Source of the DNA: an uncultured Lachnospiraceae bacterium
GTDB taxonomy: Bacteria > Bacillota > Clostridia > Lachnospirales > Lachnospiraceae
Assembly (NCBI GenBank): GCA_934432885.1
Contig: CAKRYY010000006.1
Location: 17,435-81,434 of the forward strand
Direction: 5' to 3'
DNA length: 64,000 nucleotides
Every line of letters begins with the position of its first letter. Position 1 is the stretch's first letter. The notes below the pieces were generated by a model that did not search any database, had not been told where the DNA came from, and worked only from the letters and a program-made list of their open reading frames with translations. Positions 1-8,561 of this stretch are shown in pieces. The position numbers were made by a program, and so were the translations under genes.

Positions 1-907
1 ATGGCGTAATCATCTCTTTCCCATTATGCCTGTGATAATAGCCTTCCTGAATTTCACTGCGGATATACAGACTGCGCAGTTTTTTCATATCCTCAGCCTC
101 CACGCGGTAAGGTGCATCAGGATTTTCATAGTACCGGTCTATATACCTGCGGTAAAGCGCCGTAACGCCTGCCGCATATTCCGGTTTTTTCATCCTGCCC
201 TCAATTTTGAAGGAATCAATTCCGGCATTCAGAAGCTCTGGCAAAAAGGAAAGCGTACACATATCCTTCATGCTGAGCGGATAGCTTTCCTTTTTTTCAC
301 CCTCTATCTGATAAGGAAGCCTGCACGGCTGTGCACATCTTCCCCGATTGCCGCTCCTGCCGCCAAGCATGCTGCTGAGCAGGCACTGACCTGAATAGCA
401 ATAGCACATAGCACCATGAATAAAGGCCTCTACCTCTATCCCTGTCTGTTTGATTTCTGCAATCTCTTTTAAGGAAAGCTCCCTGGCTGGCACAACTCTG
501 GTTGCTCCCTGCTCCAGCAAGAATCTCGCTCCCCTCGCTCCTGTAACTGTCATCTGCGTACTTCCGTGAAGCTCCATTAGGGGAAAGCACTCCCGCAGAA
601 GGGAGAATACGCCCATATCCTGTACGATTACCCCATCCAGCCCTTCTTCATAAAAGGGACGCAGATATGCTGGAAGCTCCCACAATTCTTCTTCCTTTAC
701 CAGCGTATTTACTGTCAGATAAAGCTTTTTTCCAAATAAATGGGCATAACGAATAGCCAGGCATATCTCCTCATCCGTAAAGTTTTCGGCGTATGCTCTG
801 GCTCCGTATCGTTGTCCACCAATATAAACAGCATCTGCACCTGCGCAGACTGCCCCTAAAAAGCTTTCGTAGCTCCCCGCAGGAGCTAACAGCTCAACTT
901 TTTTCAT
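1..907 (-). CDS. U32 family peptidase (partial, C-terminus beyond window)
   Basis: Translating the minus strand from the ATG at 907 gives 302 residues that run off the window edge without a stop. The N-terminus (KKVELLAPAG, then GADAVYIGG) and the Cys-rich block GAMCYCYSGQCLLSS...RCAQPCR around residues 160-190 are the U32 peptidase (collagenase-like/YrrO/RlhA) signature. Family members act on proteins or, in some subfamilies, take part in RNA hydroxylation with an iron-sulfur cluster, so the exact substrate is not decided. The start codon lies directly against the zapA stop (908-910), so the two genes are cotranscribed. The zapA-U32 pair is common in Firmicutes. Confidence 0.9.
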   Translation of the reverse strand, partial: MKKVELLAPAGSYESFLGAVCAGADAVYIGGQRYGARAYAENFTDEEICLAIRYAHLFGKKLYLTVNTLVKEEELWELPAYLRPFYEEGLDGVIVQDMGVFSLLRECFPLMELHGSTQMTVTGARGARFLLEQGATRVVPARELSLKEIAEIKQTGIEVEAFIHGAMCYCYSGQCLLSSMLGGRSGNRGRCAQPCRLPYQIEGEKKESYPLSMKDMCTLSFLPELLNAGIDSFKIEGRMKKPEYAAGVTALYRRYIDRYYENPDAPYRVEAEDMKKLRSLYIRSEIQEGYYHRHNGKEMITP

Positions 908-1324
908 TTACCTTTCTGCCTTTTTGCTTCCTTTCAGCTCAGTTTCCATCCGAATGATTTTCTTTGCATTTTCATTCAGTTCATTTTGCAGCCCCTTCAT
1001 GCTCTTTTCGGTGCTTTCCATTTTCATCTGCGCCGCAATCAGCTCATGCTTCAGATCGTAGATTTCCTTTTCCTTGCTCTCAATATCTTCTTCCAACAGA
1101 CTGATCTGTTTTTTCGCCTTAAAGTAATCATCTGCAATATTAAGCTGCAGCAGAACGTTTTGAATATCAAGCGCCTGCCTTCTGAAGCTGTCAACTTTAT
1201 TATACTCTGTTACCTTATTGTTAATATAGGATGCGACCTTCTGAAGATATTCCTCGCTCTCATAGCCGCTCAAGGTAAAGACTTTTCCGCCAATGATGAC
1301 TTCTGTGTTTGTTTTTGCCGACAT
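908..1324 (-). CDS. zapA: Cell division protein ZapA
   Basis: 138 residues. The N-terminal ZapA domain (TNTEVIIGGKVFTLSG, with YLQKVASYINNKV) is followed by a long charged coiled coil from about residue 65 to the end (heptad-like KEKEIYDLKHELIAAQMK). ZapA binds FtsZ and promotes protofilament bundling at the division site. I chose the ATG at 1324 because an AGGGG ribosome binding site lies 8 bases upstream; a longer frame from 1351 has no good site. It has its own promoter (1400-1428) and continues into the U32 gene. Confidence 0.88.
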   Translation of the reverse strand: MSAKTNTEVIIGGKVFTLSGYESEEYLQKVASYINNKVTEYNKVDSFRRQALDIQNVLLQLNIADDYFKAKKQISLLEEDIESKEKEIYDLKHELIAAQMKMESTEKSMKGLQNELNENAKKIIRMETELKGSKKAER

Positions 1325-1399
1325 CCCAGCACCCCTCATCTGTATTCCCAATAGCTGTTATCAAATTCGGAAACCACAAGTTATTGTATAGTTAGTTTC

Positions 1400-1428
1400 A
1401 TTATATCCACATTATGTCGGAATTTCAA
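1400..1428 (-). promoter_or_regulatory. SigmaA-type promoter for zapA-U32
   Basis: Minus strand TTGAAA (1428-1423), 17-base spacer, perfect TATAAT (1405-1400). The -35 box lies next to the ruvB stop codon, so zapA is initiated separately from the ruvAB operon. Confidence 0.65.
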
Positions 1429-2410
1429 GTCCCAAATGGCGGTATGCAAGCTCTGTCGCCATCCGTCCGCGCGGGGTTCTGTTCAAAAGTCCGTTCTGAA
1501 TCAGGTACGGCTCATAAACATCCTCAATCGTTCCTGCATCCTCTCCAATCGAAGCGGCGAGCGTATCAAGGCCTACCGGTCCACCGCAGAATTTTTCGAT
1601 TATTGTCAGCAAAATATTACGGTCCACGTAATCAAGTCCAAGCTTGTCCACATCCAAAAGGTCCAATGCAGTATCGGCAACCGCCTCCGTGATGATGCCA
1701 TCATACCGCACCTGTGCAAAATCGCGCACCCGTTTTAAAATACGGTTTGCAATACGCGGCGTTCCCCTGCTCCTTCTGGCAAGCTCCATCGCGCCATTTT
1801 TTTCTATTTCCACTTCAAGTACCTTTGCCGAATGTAAAATAATCTGGCAAAGCTCCTCCACACTGTAAAATTCAAGCCGGTGTATTACCCCAAACCGGTC
1901 CCGAAGAGGCGCTGTCAGAAGTCCTGCCCGCGTTGTAGCACCGACCAGCGTAAATTTAGGCAGATCCAGTCTGATAGACCTTGCTGCCGCACCCTTTCCT
2001 ATCATAATATCAATGGCATAATCCTCCATCGCCGGATACAGCACTTCCTCTACCTGTCTGTTTAAACGATGGATTTCATCTACAAATAATAAGTCGCCCT
2101 CCTGCAGATTGTTTAAAATTGCCGCCATCTCTCCCGGTTTTTCAATCGCAGGTCCACTCGTTATCTTCAGATTAACGCCCATTTCATTTGCAATAATGCC
2201 TGCAAGCGTCGTCTTTCCAAGTCCGGGCGGCCCATAAAACAGTACATGATCCAGCGCATCCTGCCGCTGTTTTGCTGCTTCAATATATATTTTCAGGCTT
2301 TCCTTCGCCTTCCTCTGTCCGATATAGTCCTTTAAAAACTGGGGTCTGAGGCTTCCCTCAAGCTTGGCATCCTCTTCCAGAAGACCGGTTTCAATCATTC
2401 TTCGTTCCAT
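1412..2410 (-). CDS. ruvB: Holliday junction DNA helicase RuvB
   Basis: 332 residues, a normal length for RuvB. The AAA+ core shows Walker [12 protein letters not shown] near residue 60, Walker [12 protein letters not shown] near 110, and sensor 1 LVGATTRAG, followed by the C-terminal winged helix ([17 protein letters not shown]). RuvB is the hexameric motor that drives branch migration together with RuvA during recombination repair. The ATG at 2410 is preceded by AGGAA 6 bases away. It is the last gene of the NusG_II - Gx transporter - ruvA - ruvB operon, whose promoter carries a LexA box. Confidence 0.98.
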   Translation of the reverse strand: MERRMIETGLLEEDAKLEGSLRPQFLKDYIGQRKAKESLKIYIEAAKQRQDALDHVLFYGPPGLGKTTLAGIIANEMGVNLKITSGPAIEKPGEMAAILNNLQEGDLLFVDEIHRLNRQVEEVLYPAMEDYAIDIMIGKGAAARSIRLDLPKFTLVGATTRAGLLTAPLRDRFGVIHRLEFYSVEELCQIILHSAKVLEVEIEKNGAMELARRSRGTPRIANRILKRVRDFAQVRYDGIITEAVADTALDLLDVDKLGLDYVDRNILLTIIEKFCGGPVGLDTLAASIGEDAGTIEDVYEPYLIQNGLLNRTPRGRMATELAYRHLGLEIPT

Positions 2411-2434
2411 TGCCGTTCCTATATTCCTATCTTT

Positions 2435-3034
2435 TTACATCGCCTTTAAAGCGGCTTTCAGTATCACTTCAACATCTGTCTCCTTGGCATCCACCTGTGC
2501 AACCGCCCTTTTTGCCTCTGCCGGATTATAGCCGAGCGCCTCAAGCGCCTGCATGGCTTCCCATCTCGGGTCACCGTCCGATGCCTGCCATGCACCCTGC
2601 GCCGGCGATGCCGTCTCCACTGCAGCCTCATCAAAGGATACTTTATCGCGCAGATCCAGAATAATTCTTTCTGCGGTCTTTTTCCCAATGCCCGGAGCCT
2701 TTGCAAGCATACGGCTGTCAGCTCCCATGACTGCAAACCGCAGGTCTCGGACACTCATGACAGACAGAACGCCAAGCGCTCCTTTGGGACCCACGCCATT
2801 TACAGTAATCAGCAGGCGGAAAAGCTCCAATTCTTCCTTCGTCAAAAAGCCATACAGCAAAAAAGCATCTTCCCGCACACAGGTATAGGTATACAGCTTT
2901 ACCTCGCTTGACAATCCGGGAAGCTGTCCCATCGTCCCCGCTGAAATCCTGACATTATAGCCGATTCCATTTACCTCAATTACAACATTCTGCTCTGTGA
3001 TTTCCTCCAGAGTCCCCTTTACATAGGCAATCAT
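2435..3034 (-). CDS. ruvA: Holliday junction branch migration protein RuvA
   Basis: 199 residues. N-terminal OB fold (MIAYVKGTLEEITEQNVVIEVNGIGYNV), helix-hairpin-helix segments (LLITVNGVGPKGALGVLS and LAKAPGIGKKTAERI), and a C-terminal RuvB-binding domain (ALEALGYNPAEAKRAV). RuvA tetramers hold the four-way junction and load RuvB. Its start overlaps the end of the Gx transporter gene by 4 bases (ATGA), showing translational coupling. Confidence 0.98.
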   Translation of the reverse strand: MIAYVKGTLEEITEQNVVIEVNGIGYNVRISAGTMGQLPGLSSEVKLYTYTCVREDAFLLYGFLTKEELELFRLLITVNGVGPKGALGVLSVMSVRDLRFAVMGADSRMLAKAPGIGKKTAERIILDLRDKVSFDEAAVETASPAQGAWQASDGDPRWEAMQALEALGYNPAEAKRAVAQVDAKETDVEVILKAALKAM

Positions 3035-3582
3035 TTTTTTCCTTCTCCATTTATATGATTCTTAAATACCCTTGCCTGCACCTGCTCTGCGGCAATTCCA
3101 ATCAGGAAGCCCGTCACCGTCCCAGAGACAAGCAAAGGCGGCAGATAATATAAAATGCTGCCGGTTTCTACAATACATGCCGCCACAATAAGCTGCCCGA
3201 TATTATGGAAAACGCCTCCTGCAATGCTGATTCCGCTGATACTGAATTTTCCGGTTTTGAAAAAAAGCGCCATTGCCATAAAGCTGAGCAGCCCCCCAGC
3301 CAGACTGTAAAGGAGGCTGTACAGGCTTCCAAATAAAAAGCCGCACAAAACAATGCGCAGTATATCAATCAGAAAAGCCTCTCTTATGTCAAAACAGTAA
3401 AAGGCCAAAACAACTGCAAGATTCGCCAGCCCGAGCTTCATTCCCTGCAACGAAAAAGAAAGCGGAAGCAGGGTTTCCACATAGCCCAGAAGCAAGGCAA
3501 ATGAAAGAAACATTCCAAGCAGGACAATCCTGCGCGTTCCTTTTTTACCGTCTTCGGGCATGTGTTCATCCCACAACCGCAT
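3031..3582 (-). CDS. Gx transporter family membrane protein (Hpre_diP_synt_I fold)
   Basis: 183 residues, five to six hydrophobic segments. The LGMFLSFALLLGYVETLLP opening and the MKLGLANLAVVLAFY and GGVFHNIGQLIVA motifs are those of the Gx transporter family (Pfam name Hpre_diP_synt_I). The old annotation is heptaprenyl diphosphate synthase component I, but the family looks like a small membrane transporter of the ECF S-component kind; its substrate is not known. GGAGG lies 6 bases before the ATG. It overlaps the NusG_II gene by 17 bases, the usual pairing for this family. Confidence 0.82.
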   Translation of the reverse strand: MRLWDEHMPEDGKKGTRRIVLLGMFLSFALLLGYVETLLPLSFSLQGMKLGLANLAVVLAFYCFDIREAFLIDILRIVLCGFLFGSLYSLLYSLAGGLLSFMAMALFFKTGKFSISGISIAGGVFHNIGQLIVAACIVETGSILYYLPPLLVSGTVTGFLIGIAAEQVQARVFKNHINGEGKK

Positions 3583-3940
3583 CTAATTCCTCCTTCTTTC
3601 CACCTTCAACCGTCACTGTCAGTTTGTGCGGCAGACAGATTAAAGACTGCCCGCTTCCTGAAATCTTTCCCTGCTTTACGCAAAGCTTATCAGGACAGTT
3701 TGCATCTTTAATCCATGCACTGCCATCCTGAATAACGAGAATATTTTCCGCTCCATCTTCAAAGTACAATATCTGCTCCGTCTCCTCATACAGAGGATAT
3801 GTACCGATTCTCGTCTTTTCATGATATACCGCTACAACCGCGTTTTTTTCCGGTGTGGAAAAAAGCATCTTTTGCAGGAAAAACAGCAGACCGGCTGTCA
3901 CCAGCACAATAGCTGCCAAACGAACATCATTTTTTTTCAT
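3566..3940 (-). CDS. NusG domain II-containing membrane-anchored protein
   Basis: 124 residues: an N-terminal membrane anchor (LAAIVLVTAGLLFFLQ, residues 8-23), then an extracytoplasmic NusG_II domain with the typical end SAWIKDANCPDKLCVKQGKI...LICLPHKLTVTV. The three Cys are characteristic of the stand-alone family, which is usually found beside a Gx transporter. It has no visible ribosome binding site, and the predicted transcription start falls on or next to its ATG, so the message may be leaderless. First gene of the SOS-box operon. Function unknown. Confidence 0.85.
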   Translation of the reverse strand: MKKNDVRLAAIVLVTAGLLFFLQKMLFSTPEKNAVVAVYHEKTRIGTYPLYEETEQILYFEDGAENILVIQDGSAWIKDANCPDKLCVKQGKISGSGQSLICLPHKLTVTVEGGKKEELDAVVG

Positions 3941-3946
3941 GAAATG

Positions 3947-3975
3947 ATTGTATCATATGCGAACATACGTTTCAA
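3947..3975 (-). promoter_or_regulatory. LexA-controlled promoter of the NusG_II-GxT-ruvAB operon
   Basis: Minus strand TTGAAA (3975-3970), 17-base spacer, TACAAT (3952-3947). The spacer carries CGAACATACGTTTC at 3960-3973, an exact match to the Gram-positive LexA/DinR consensus CGAACRNRYGTTYC. A repressor here would block RNA polymerase directly. The rest of the 228-base gap up to 4168 shows no gene. Confidence 0.82.
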
Positions 3976-4168
3976 GTGGATTCCGCATCAATTTGCAATG
4001 CAAAGTTCTGCAAATGATTTCCCCTGTTTCGGAATTTTTCCCTGCTTTTCTTTATTCATTTTAATTTATATAAAAATAGTCCCCCTTATCCCTTTTCCCT
4101 GTCAGCTAATGACAGCCTGTTTCTGCCCGGATCCTCAAAAGCATCTGCGCTCCTCCTTTCCCATGCTC

Positions 4169-5140
4169 TTATTTTTCTCTGTTAAGAGCCTCAATCAGCC
4201 GCTTTATTACCGCTGTAATCGGCCAGATAATCCACGTTTTATACCATTCAAAGGTTATGAAGCTCCAGCTTAAATAAATAACCAGAATAACCAGCCAGTA
4301 AACAGACATGAACTTTTCCAGCTTGGGGTTTGCATAACGAATCTGCTCCTTCTGAGAAGGTACAAAGCCAGCACCCATCGTTCCCTTTGCATTCAGCTTT
4401 AAAATGTCTCCATAAGCTCCTTTCTTTATAGAAGAAGCCACAATCATAAAAACACCGACTGCAATACATAAAAACATTGCACAGATTCCATATTCATCTG
4501 TAAGCGGTCCCTCAGGAACAGTCAGGAGCACAGGCACAATGCAGAAAACACACAATGCAATGCCGACGGTTAACAGAATTGCCCATGTCATCCGAAAATG
4601 CTCCATTTCATTATGAACATACTCTGCAGTTGCAAAATCAATGCTGCACGCCTGGGTTTTTAAAAATCTCCACTTTTCCATTCCAAGATGTGCATATACA
4701 AAAAATCCAACTGCTACTGCAATCATAAGAAACAGCGCCGCAACTGGAATCATCCCTGCCGCAGTCATCTCATTCTCGTTGGTCGTCAATACGCAGGCAC
4801 AGGGAGATAGGATACAAAGCAGAATTCCAAAAGCAATTCTCCACGCATACTTTGTCTTTTCCGAAAGATAACTCTTTGCCTCCTGCATCCCAAGCCTTCT
4901 GGTCTGAATTGCATTTTCCTGCATGGCAGATTCAATGCCAAGCTCATCTGCAAGCTCATCCAGATTTCCAAACTCAGAAATCACAACGGCAACCGCTTCG
5001 TTATCCGATTTGCCATCAGAAAGCAATTCCTGATATTTATCCTCCATCATCTGTCCCAGCTCATACTTTGCTTTCTGTACCTCCGGTACATCGGGCAGAT
5101 TCTGAAACATCGTTTCGAGATAATTTCTAATTGTCTCCAT
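4169..5140 (-). CDS. HAAS/permease-prefix domain membrane protein
   Basis: 323 residues. The first ~75 residues (METIRNYLETMFQNLPDVPEV, ELGQMMEDKYQELLSDGKS, VVISEFGNLDELADELGI) are the HAAS/permease prefix domain that regularly accompanies PadR regulators. The remainder has about six hydrophobic segments (for example FGILLCILSPCACVLTT and VYWLVILVIYLSWSF) plus a cytosolic linker. The role is probably sensing or signalling at the membrane, but is not established. It overlaps the end of padR by 14 bases and has GGAG 7 bases before the ATG, so it is made from the padR message. Confidence 0.8.
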   Translation of the reverse strand: METIRNYLETMFQNLPDVPEVQKAKYELGQMMEDKYQELLSDGKSDNEAVAVVISEFGNLDELADELGIESAMQENAIQTRRLGMQEAKSYLSEKTKYAWRIAFGILLCILSPCACVLTTNENEMTAAGMIPVAALFLMIAVAVGFFVYAHLGMEKWRFLKTQACSIDFATAEYVHNEMEHFRMTWAILLTVGIALCVFCIVPVLLTVPEGPLTDEYGICAMFLCIAVGVFMIVASSIKKGAYGDILKLNAKGTMGAGFVPSQKEQIRYANPKLEKFMSVYWLVILVIYLSWSFITFEWYKTWIIWPITAVIKRLIEALNREK

Positions 5141-5480
5141 TGCTGCACTCCTCCTGAATAAACCTTTCTACGACTTCCTTGGTCAGCTTCCATTCCTCAC
5201 ATTTTTCCAGATAATAGGCTCTGCCCTGTTCCGTAATCCGGTAATATGTCCTGCGCTTCCCATTGCCCGCATCTTCATTGCTGAAGGATTCGATATAACC
5301 GTTTTTCTCCATTCTTGTAAAAGCGGAATATAACGTTGTTTCCTTGATTACATACTTTTCCTTGGAAAGCTCCCGGATACGTTTGGATATTTCGTATCCA
5401 TAGGATGGCTCCTGTAGAAGCAGATGCAGAATCATCGTGTCGTTATAACCGCGAATTACATCGCTGCTAATCGCAATCAT
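5127..5480 (-). CDS. PadR family transcriptional regulator
   Basis: 117 residues, the usual size of short PadR proteins. Winged helix with LLLQEPSYGYEISKRIRELS, then TLYSAFTRMEKNGYIESF, then GKRRTYYRITEQGRAYY. PadR proteins are dimeric repressors that bind inverted repeats and often control their own operon with an adjacent HAAS membrane protein, as here. GGGAG lies 7 bases before the ATG. The upstream region (5503-5564) holds repeated copies of a short sequence that fit an autoregulatory operator. Confidence 0.93.
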   Translation of the reverse strand: MIAISSDVIRGYNDTMILHLLLQEPSYGYEISKRIRELSKEKYVIKETTLYSAFTRMEKNGYIESFSNEDAGNGKRRTYYRITEQGRAYYLEKCEEWKLTKEVVERFIQEECSNGDN

Positions 5481-5502
5481 ATTTGTACTCCCTTCTCCCT
5501 TT

Positions 5503-5564
5503 TACTACGACTGTCAACTTATGTCTGTCGTTGCATCGTTTATCGTAGTACGTCTGTCGTAGTA
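5503..5564. promoter_or_regulatory. Repeat cluster upstream of padR, candidate operator
   Basis: TACTACGA at 5503-5510 is the reverse complement of TCGTAGTA, which occurs at 5543-5550 and again at 5557-5564. GTCTGTCGT is also repeated at 5523-5531 and 5552-5560. A weak promoter (TTGACT at 5595-5590, 17 bases, TAAGTT) would start transcription within this cluster. Confidence 0.5.
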
Positions 5565-5616
5565 TTAACTTAACATAGTTTTTATATACAGTCAAGATTT
5601 TTTTTGATAAATTACA

Positions 5617-5656
5617 AAAAGCCTGAAAACATAGGCTTTCCTACGTTTTCAGGCTC
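5617..5656 (-). terminator. Rho-independent terminator after leuD
   Basis: Strong stem AGCCTGAAAAC(A/G)TAGG paired across a short loop, followed on the minus strand by TTTTTG. It lies just past the leuD stop and also has a T-rich tail on the other strand. Confidence 0.85.
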
Positions 5657-5673
5657 TCTTTCCTTTTTTTTCG

Positions 5674-6162
5674 TCAGGCTTTTTGATTGATATAATTGAT
5701 AAGACCTTCCGCTTTGATGATTTTCTGCATAAATTCAGGAAACGCCTGCCCCTGAAAGGAAGCACCCGTCGTCAGGTCGGTAATTACGCCGCTGTCAAAA
5801 TCAATCTCCACGTCATCCCCCTCTGCAATCGCTTTTGCCGCCTCAGGGCACTCAATGATCGGAAGTCCGATATTGATGGCATTTCGATAGAAAATCCGGG
5901 CAAAGGTTTCTGCAATTACACAGGAAACGCCTGCCGCTTTGATTGCAATCGGTGCATGCTCTCTGGAAGAGCCGCAGCCAAAATTCTTATTGGCAACAAT
6001 AATATCACCCTTTTTTACTTTATGAACGAATTCCTTATCAATATCCTCCATGCAATGTGTCGCCAGCTCCGCCGGGTCTGAAGAATTCAGATACCTTGCA
6101 GGAATGATTACATCTGTATCTACATTATCGCCATATTTGAATACACTGCCTTTTGCTTTCAT
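5674..6162 (-). CDS. leuD: 3-isopropylmalate dehydratase small subunit
   Basis: 162 residues of the short LeuD/HacB type. Starts [19 protein letters not shown]; the swivel-domain motif is [16 protein letters not shown] near residue 60. With LeuC it isomerises 2-isopropylmalate to 3-isopropylmalate in leucine synthesis. The ATG at 6162 is chosen because GGAGG lies 7 bases upstream; the frame extends 6 codons further without a site. The start is 10 bases after the leuC stop. leuA and leuB are not in the window. Confidence 0.95.
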   Translation of the reverse strand: MKAKGSVFKYGDNVDTDVIIPARYLNSSDPAELATHCMEDIDKEFVHKVKKGDIIVANKNFGCGSSREHAPIAIKAAGVSCVIAETFARIFYRNAINIGLPIIECPEAAKAIAEGDDVEIDFDSGVITDLTTGASFQGQAFPEFMQKIIKAEGLINYINQKA

Positions 6163-6172
6163 ACTGACCTCC

Positions 6173-7438
6173 TTAATCAAGCTGCTCAGGGCTTGTGATT
6201 TTTCCGGTTACTGCGCTTGCTGCTGCAACAGCAGGGCTTGCCAAATATACTTCTGAATCCACATGTCCCATCCGCCCTACGAAGTTACGGTTTGTTGTGG
6301 AAACGCATCTCTCCCCCGCCGCAAGGATTCCCATATAGCCGCCAAGACAGGGACCGCAGGTAGGTGTGCTGACAACAGCGCCCGCTTCAATGAAAATTTT
6401 TAAAAGACCTTCCTCCATCGCCTGCAGATAGATTGCCTGTGTCGCCGGAAGGATGATGCAACGAATTCCCTTTGCTACATGCCGTCCCTTCAAAACCTCA
6501 GCCGCAACACGAATGTCATCCAGTCTGCCGTTTGTGCAGGAACCGATTACAACCTGGTCAATTTTTACATCCTCTTTTATCTCATCAATCGTTTTTGTAT
6601 TTTCCGGCAGATGTGGAAATGCAACTGTCGGGCGAAGCGCTGCCAAATCAATCGTATATTCTGCATCATAAACTGCATCGGCATCCGCTTCATAGACGGT
6701 ATAATTTCTCTTTGAATGTTCCTTCATATAAGCAATCGCTTTGTCATCCACAGGGAAGATTCCATTTTTTCCGCCTGCCTCAATCGCCATGTTGGCAATC
6801 GTAAATCTATCATCCATTGACAGGTTTGCAATGCCGTCCCCTGTAAATTCCATCGATTTATACAATGCGCCATCTACGCCAATCATGCCGATAATATGTA
6901 AAATCACATCCTTGCCGCTGACCCATTTGGAGGGTTTTCCAGTCAGGTTAAAACGAATCGCAGAGGGCACCTTGAACCATGCTTTTCCAGTCGCCATGCC
7001 TGCCGCCATATCCGTACTGCCGACGCCCGTCGAAAAAGCGCCCAGCGCGCCATAGGTGCAGGTATGGGAATCTGCGCCAATGATAACATCTCCGGCAACC
7101 GTCAGACCTTTTTCCGGCAGAAGCGCATGCTCAATTCCCATCTCTCCGACTTCAAAATAATTCGTAATTTCATTTCTGTATGCAAATTCCCTTACGCACT
7201 TGCAGTGCTCTGCGGACTTAATATCCTTGTTTGGCACGAAATGGTCCGGTACAAGGGCAATCTTATCCTTGTCAAATACCCCATCCGTTTTCATCTTTTC
7301 CATTTCCTTGATTGCAACAGGGCTTGTAATGTCATTGCCGAGCACGAGGTCCAAATCTGCCTCGATAAGCTGCCCCGCCTCTACATGATCCAGCCCGGCG
7401 TGCGCCGCAAGGATTTTCTGCGTCATCGTCATTCCCAT
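6173..7438 (-). CDS. leuC: 3-isopropylmalate dehydratase large subunit
   Basis: 421 residues, the length of the short (archaeal/clostridial) LeuC-HacA class. The aconitase-fold markers include [37 protein letters not shown] and [12 protein letters not shown]; the Cys of these motifs bind the 4Fe-4S cluster. It forms a complex with LeuD. GGAGG lies 8 bases before the ATG. It is divergent from a LysR gene, and the 190-base gap holds a promoter and palindromes. Confidence 0.95.
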   Translation of the reverse strand: MGMTMTQKILAAHAGLDHVEAGQLIEADLDLVLGNDITSPVAIKEMEKMKTDGVFDKDKIALVPDHFVPNKDIKSAEHCKCVREFAYRNEITNYFEVGEMGIEHALLPEKGLTVAGDVIIGADSHTCTYGALGAFSTGVGSTDMAAGMATGKAWFKVPSAIRFNLTGKPSKWVSGKDVILHIIGMIGVDGALYKSMEFTGDGIANLSMDDRFTIANMAIEAGGKNGIFPVDDKAIAYMKEHSKRNYTVYEADADAVYDAEYTIDLAALRPTVAFPHLPENTKTIDEIKEDVKIDQVVIGSCTNGRLDDIRVAAEVLKGRHVAKGIRCIILPATQAIYLQAMEEGLLKIFIEAGAVVSTPTCGPCLGGYMGILAAGERCVSTTNRNFVGRMGHVDSEVYLASPAVAAASAVTGKITSPEQLD

Positions 7439-7522
7439 GTATATATCCTCCTATTAAAATATCTGTCATATCCCATACGTTGTCTGCTTTTGCAGCCGCC
7501 CGTTTTTCCTTTATGCTAGTAC

Positions 7523-7550
7523 AGTATAACATACCGGTATTTTTTCTCAA
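7523..7550 (-). promoter_or_regulatory. Promoter of leuCD with a palindrome in the spacer
   Basis: Minus strand TTGAGA (7550-7545), 16-base spacer, TATACT (7528-7523). The spacer contains the perfect palindrome ATACCGGTAT (7531-7540), a possible second regulator contact. Confidence 0.6.
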
Positions 7551-7583
7551 AATATCTATTGTTTATATTTACTATAACCATTT

Positions 7584-7609
7584 GTTATGATATGATTTTG
7601 TATCATAAC
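7584..7609. promoter_or_regulatory. LysR-type operator between leuC and lysR
   Basis: Perfect inverted repeat GTTATGATA - 8 bases - TATCATAAC (arms 7584-7592 and 7601-7609). It lies about 70-95 bases upstream of the predicted leuC transcription start and just before the regulator's own start, the usual place for a LysR recognition site. Confidence 0.65.
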
Positions 7610-7628
7610 CAAAAAAGGAAGTTCACAA

Positions 7629-8561
7629 ATGGAACAGAATCTGAATCTTTATTATATTTTTTATACGGTTGCCAAATGCAAAAATATTTCTACGGCAGCA
7701 GGTCAGCTCTTTATCAGCCAGCCTGCTATCAGCAAATCCATCTCCCGGCTTGAGCAGAGCCTGAAAACCAAATTATTTACCAGAAGTTCCCGCGGCGTTG
7801 CCCTGACAATGGAGGGAGAGCTCCTTTTCCGGCAGGTAGAAACTGCTTTTTTTGCAATCCGCGAAGGGGAACAGCAGCTCCGGCGGGCAGGCGAGCTTGG
7901 CATCGGTCACCTTTCTATCGGCGTCAGCACAACGCTCTGCCGCTATGTGCTGCTTCCTTATCTGCGGGAGTTTGTCCATGCGTATCCGCATATTAAAATA
8001 TCCATCTCCTGCCAGTCCAGCTACCAGACCATGAAAGCGCTTGAAAATGGAAGCGTTGACATCGGTCTCATCGGTGAGCCCACGCGTCAGACAAAGATTT
8101 CTTTTTATCCGTTAAAAGAAATTCAGGATATTTTTGTGACAACCAAAAGTTATCTCGAAAACCTGAAAAAAAGAATCGCTCTGGAGCATACGCAGGATAC
8201 GCAATCCCCTTATGCCCAGGCGACCCTGATTTTACTGGATAAAGATAATCTGACGAGACAGTATGTAGACAAGTATCTCGCCAGAGATATGATTGAAAGC
8301 GACCGTTTAATAGAGGTTTCAACAATGGACCTTTTGATTGAATTTGCAAAGACTGACCTGGGCATTGCCTGCGTAATCGCCGACTTTGTTCAGGATGAGC
8401 TTGCAAGCGGACGGCTGATTCGCCTAAAATCTCCTGCCTCTATTCCAAAACGCCGCATCGGCTTTGCCTGCTATGAAGAGCATACCCAGAACGATGCCAT
8501 TGAGACCTTTTTGTCCTTCCTGCGCGCGCATCTTCCAGAAGAGCCACTGTCCTCTAAATAA
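7629..8561 (+). CDS. LysR family transcriptional regulator
   Basis: 310 residues. N-terminal winged helix-turn-helix (LNLYYIFYTVAKCKNISTAA, SQPAISKSISRLEQSL, LFTRSSRGVALTMEGE) and a periplasmic-binding-like effector domain from about residue 90 (HLSIGVSTTLCRYVLLPYL). AGGAAG lies 7 bases before the ATG. It is divergent from leuC, so it probably activates leuCD in response to a leucine pathway intermediate. Its last 8 bases overlap the convergent lactonase gene. Confidence 0.9.
   Translation: MEQNLNLYYIFYTVAKCKNISTAAGQLFISQPAISKSISRLEQSLKTKLFTRSSRGVALTMEGELLFRQVETAFFAIREGEQQLRRAGELGIGHLSIGVSTTLCRYVLLPYLREFVHAYPHIKISISCQSSYQTMKALENGSVDIGLIGEPTRQTKISFYPLKEIQDIFVTTKSYLENLKKRIALEHTQDTQSPYAQATLILLDKDNLTRQYVDKYLARDMIESDRLIEVSTMDLLIEFAKTDLGIACVIADFVQDELASGRLIRLKSPASIPKRRIGFACYEEHTQNDAIETFLSFLRAHLPEEPLSSK

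Noticed and set aside
3821..4273. 150-residue plus-strand ORF
   Set aside because: It runs antisense across the NusG_II start, the SOS promoter and the end of the HAAS gene; no site and no known motif.
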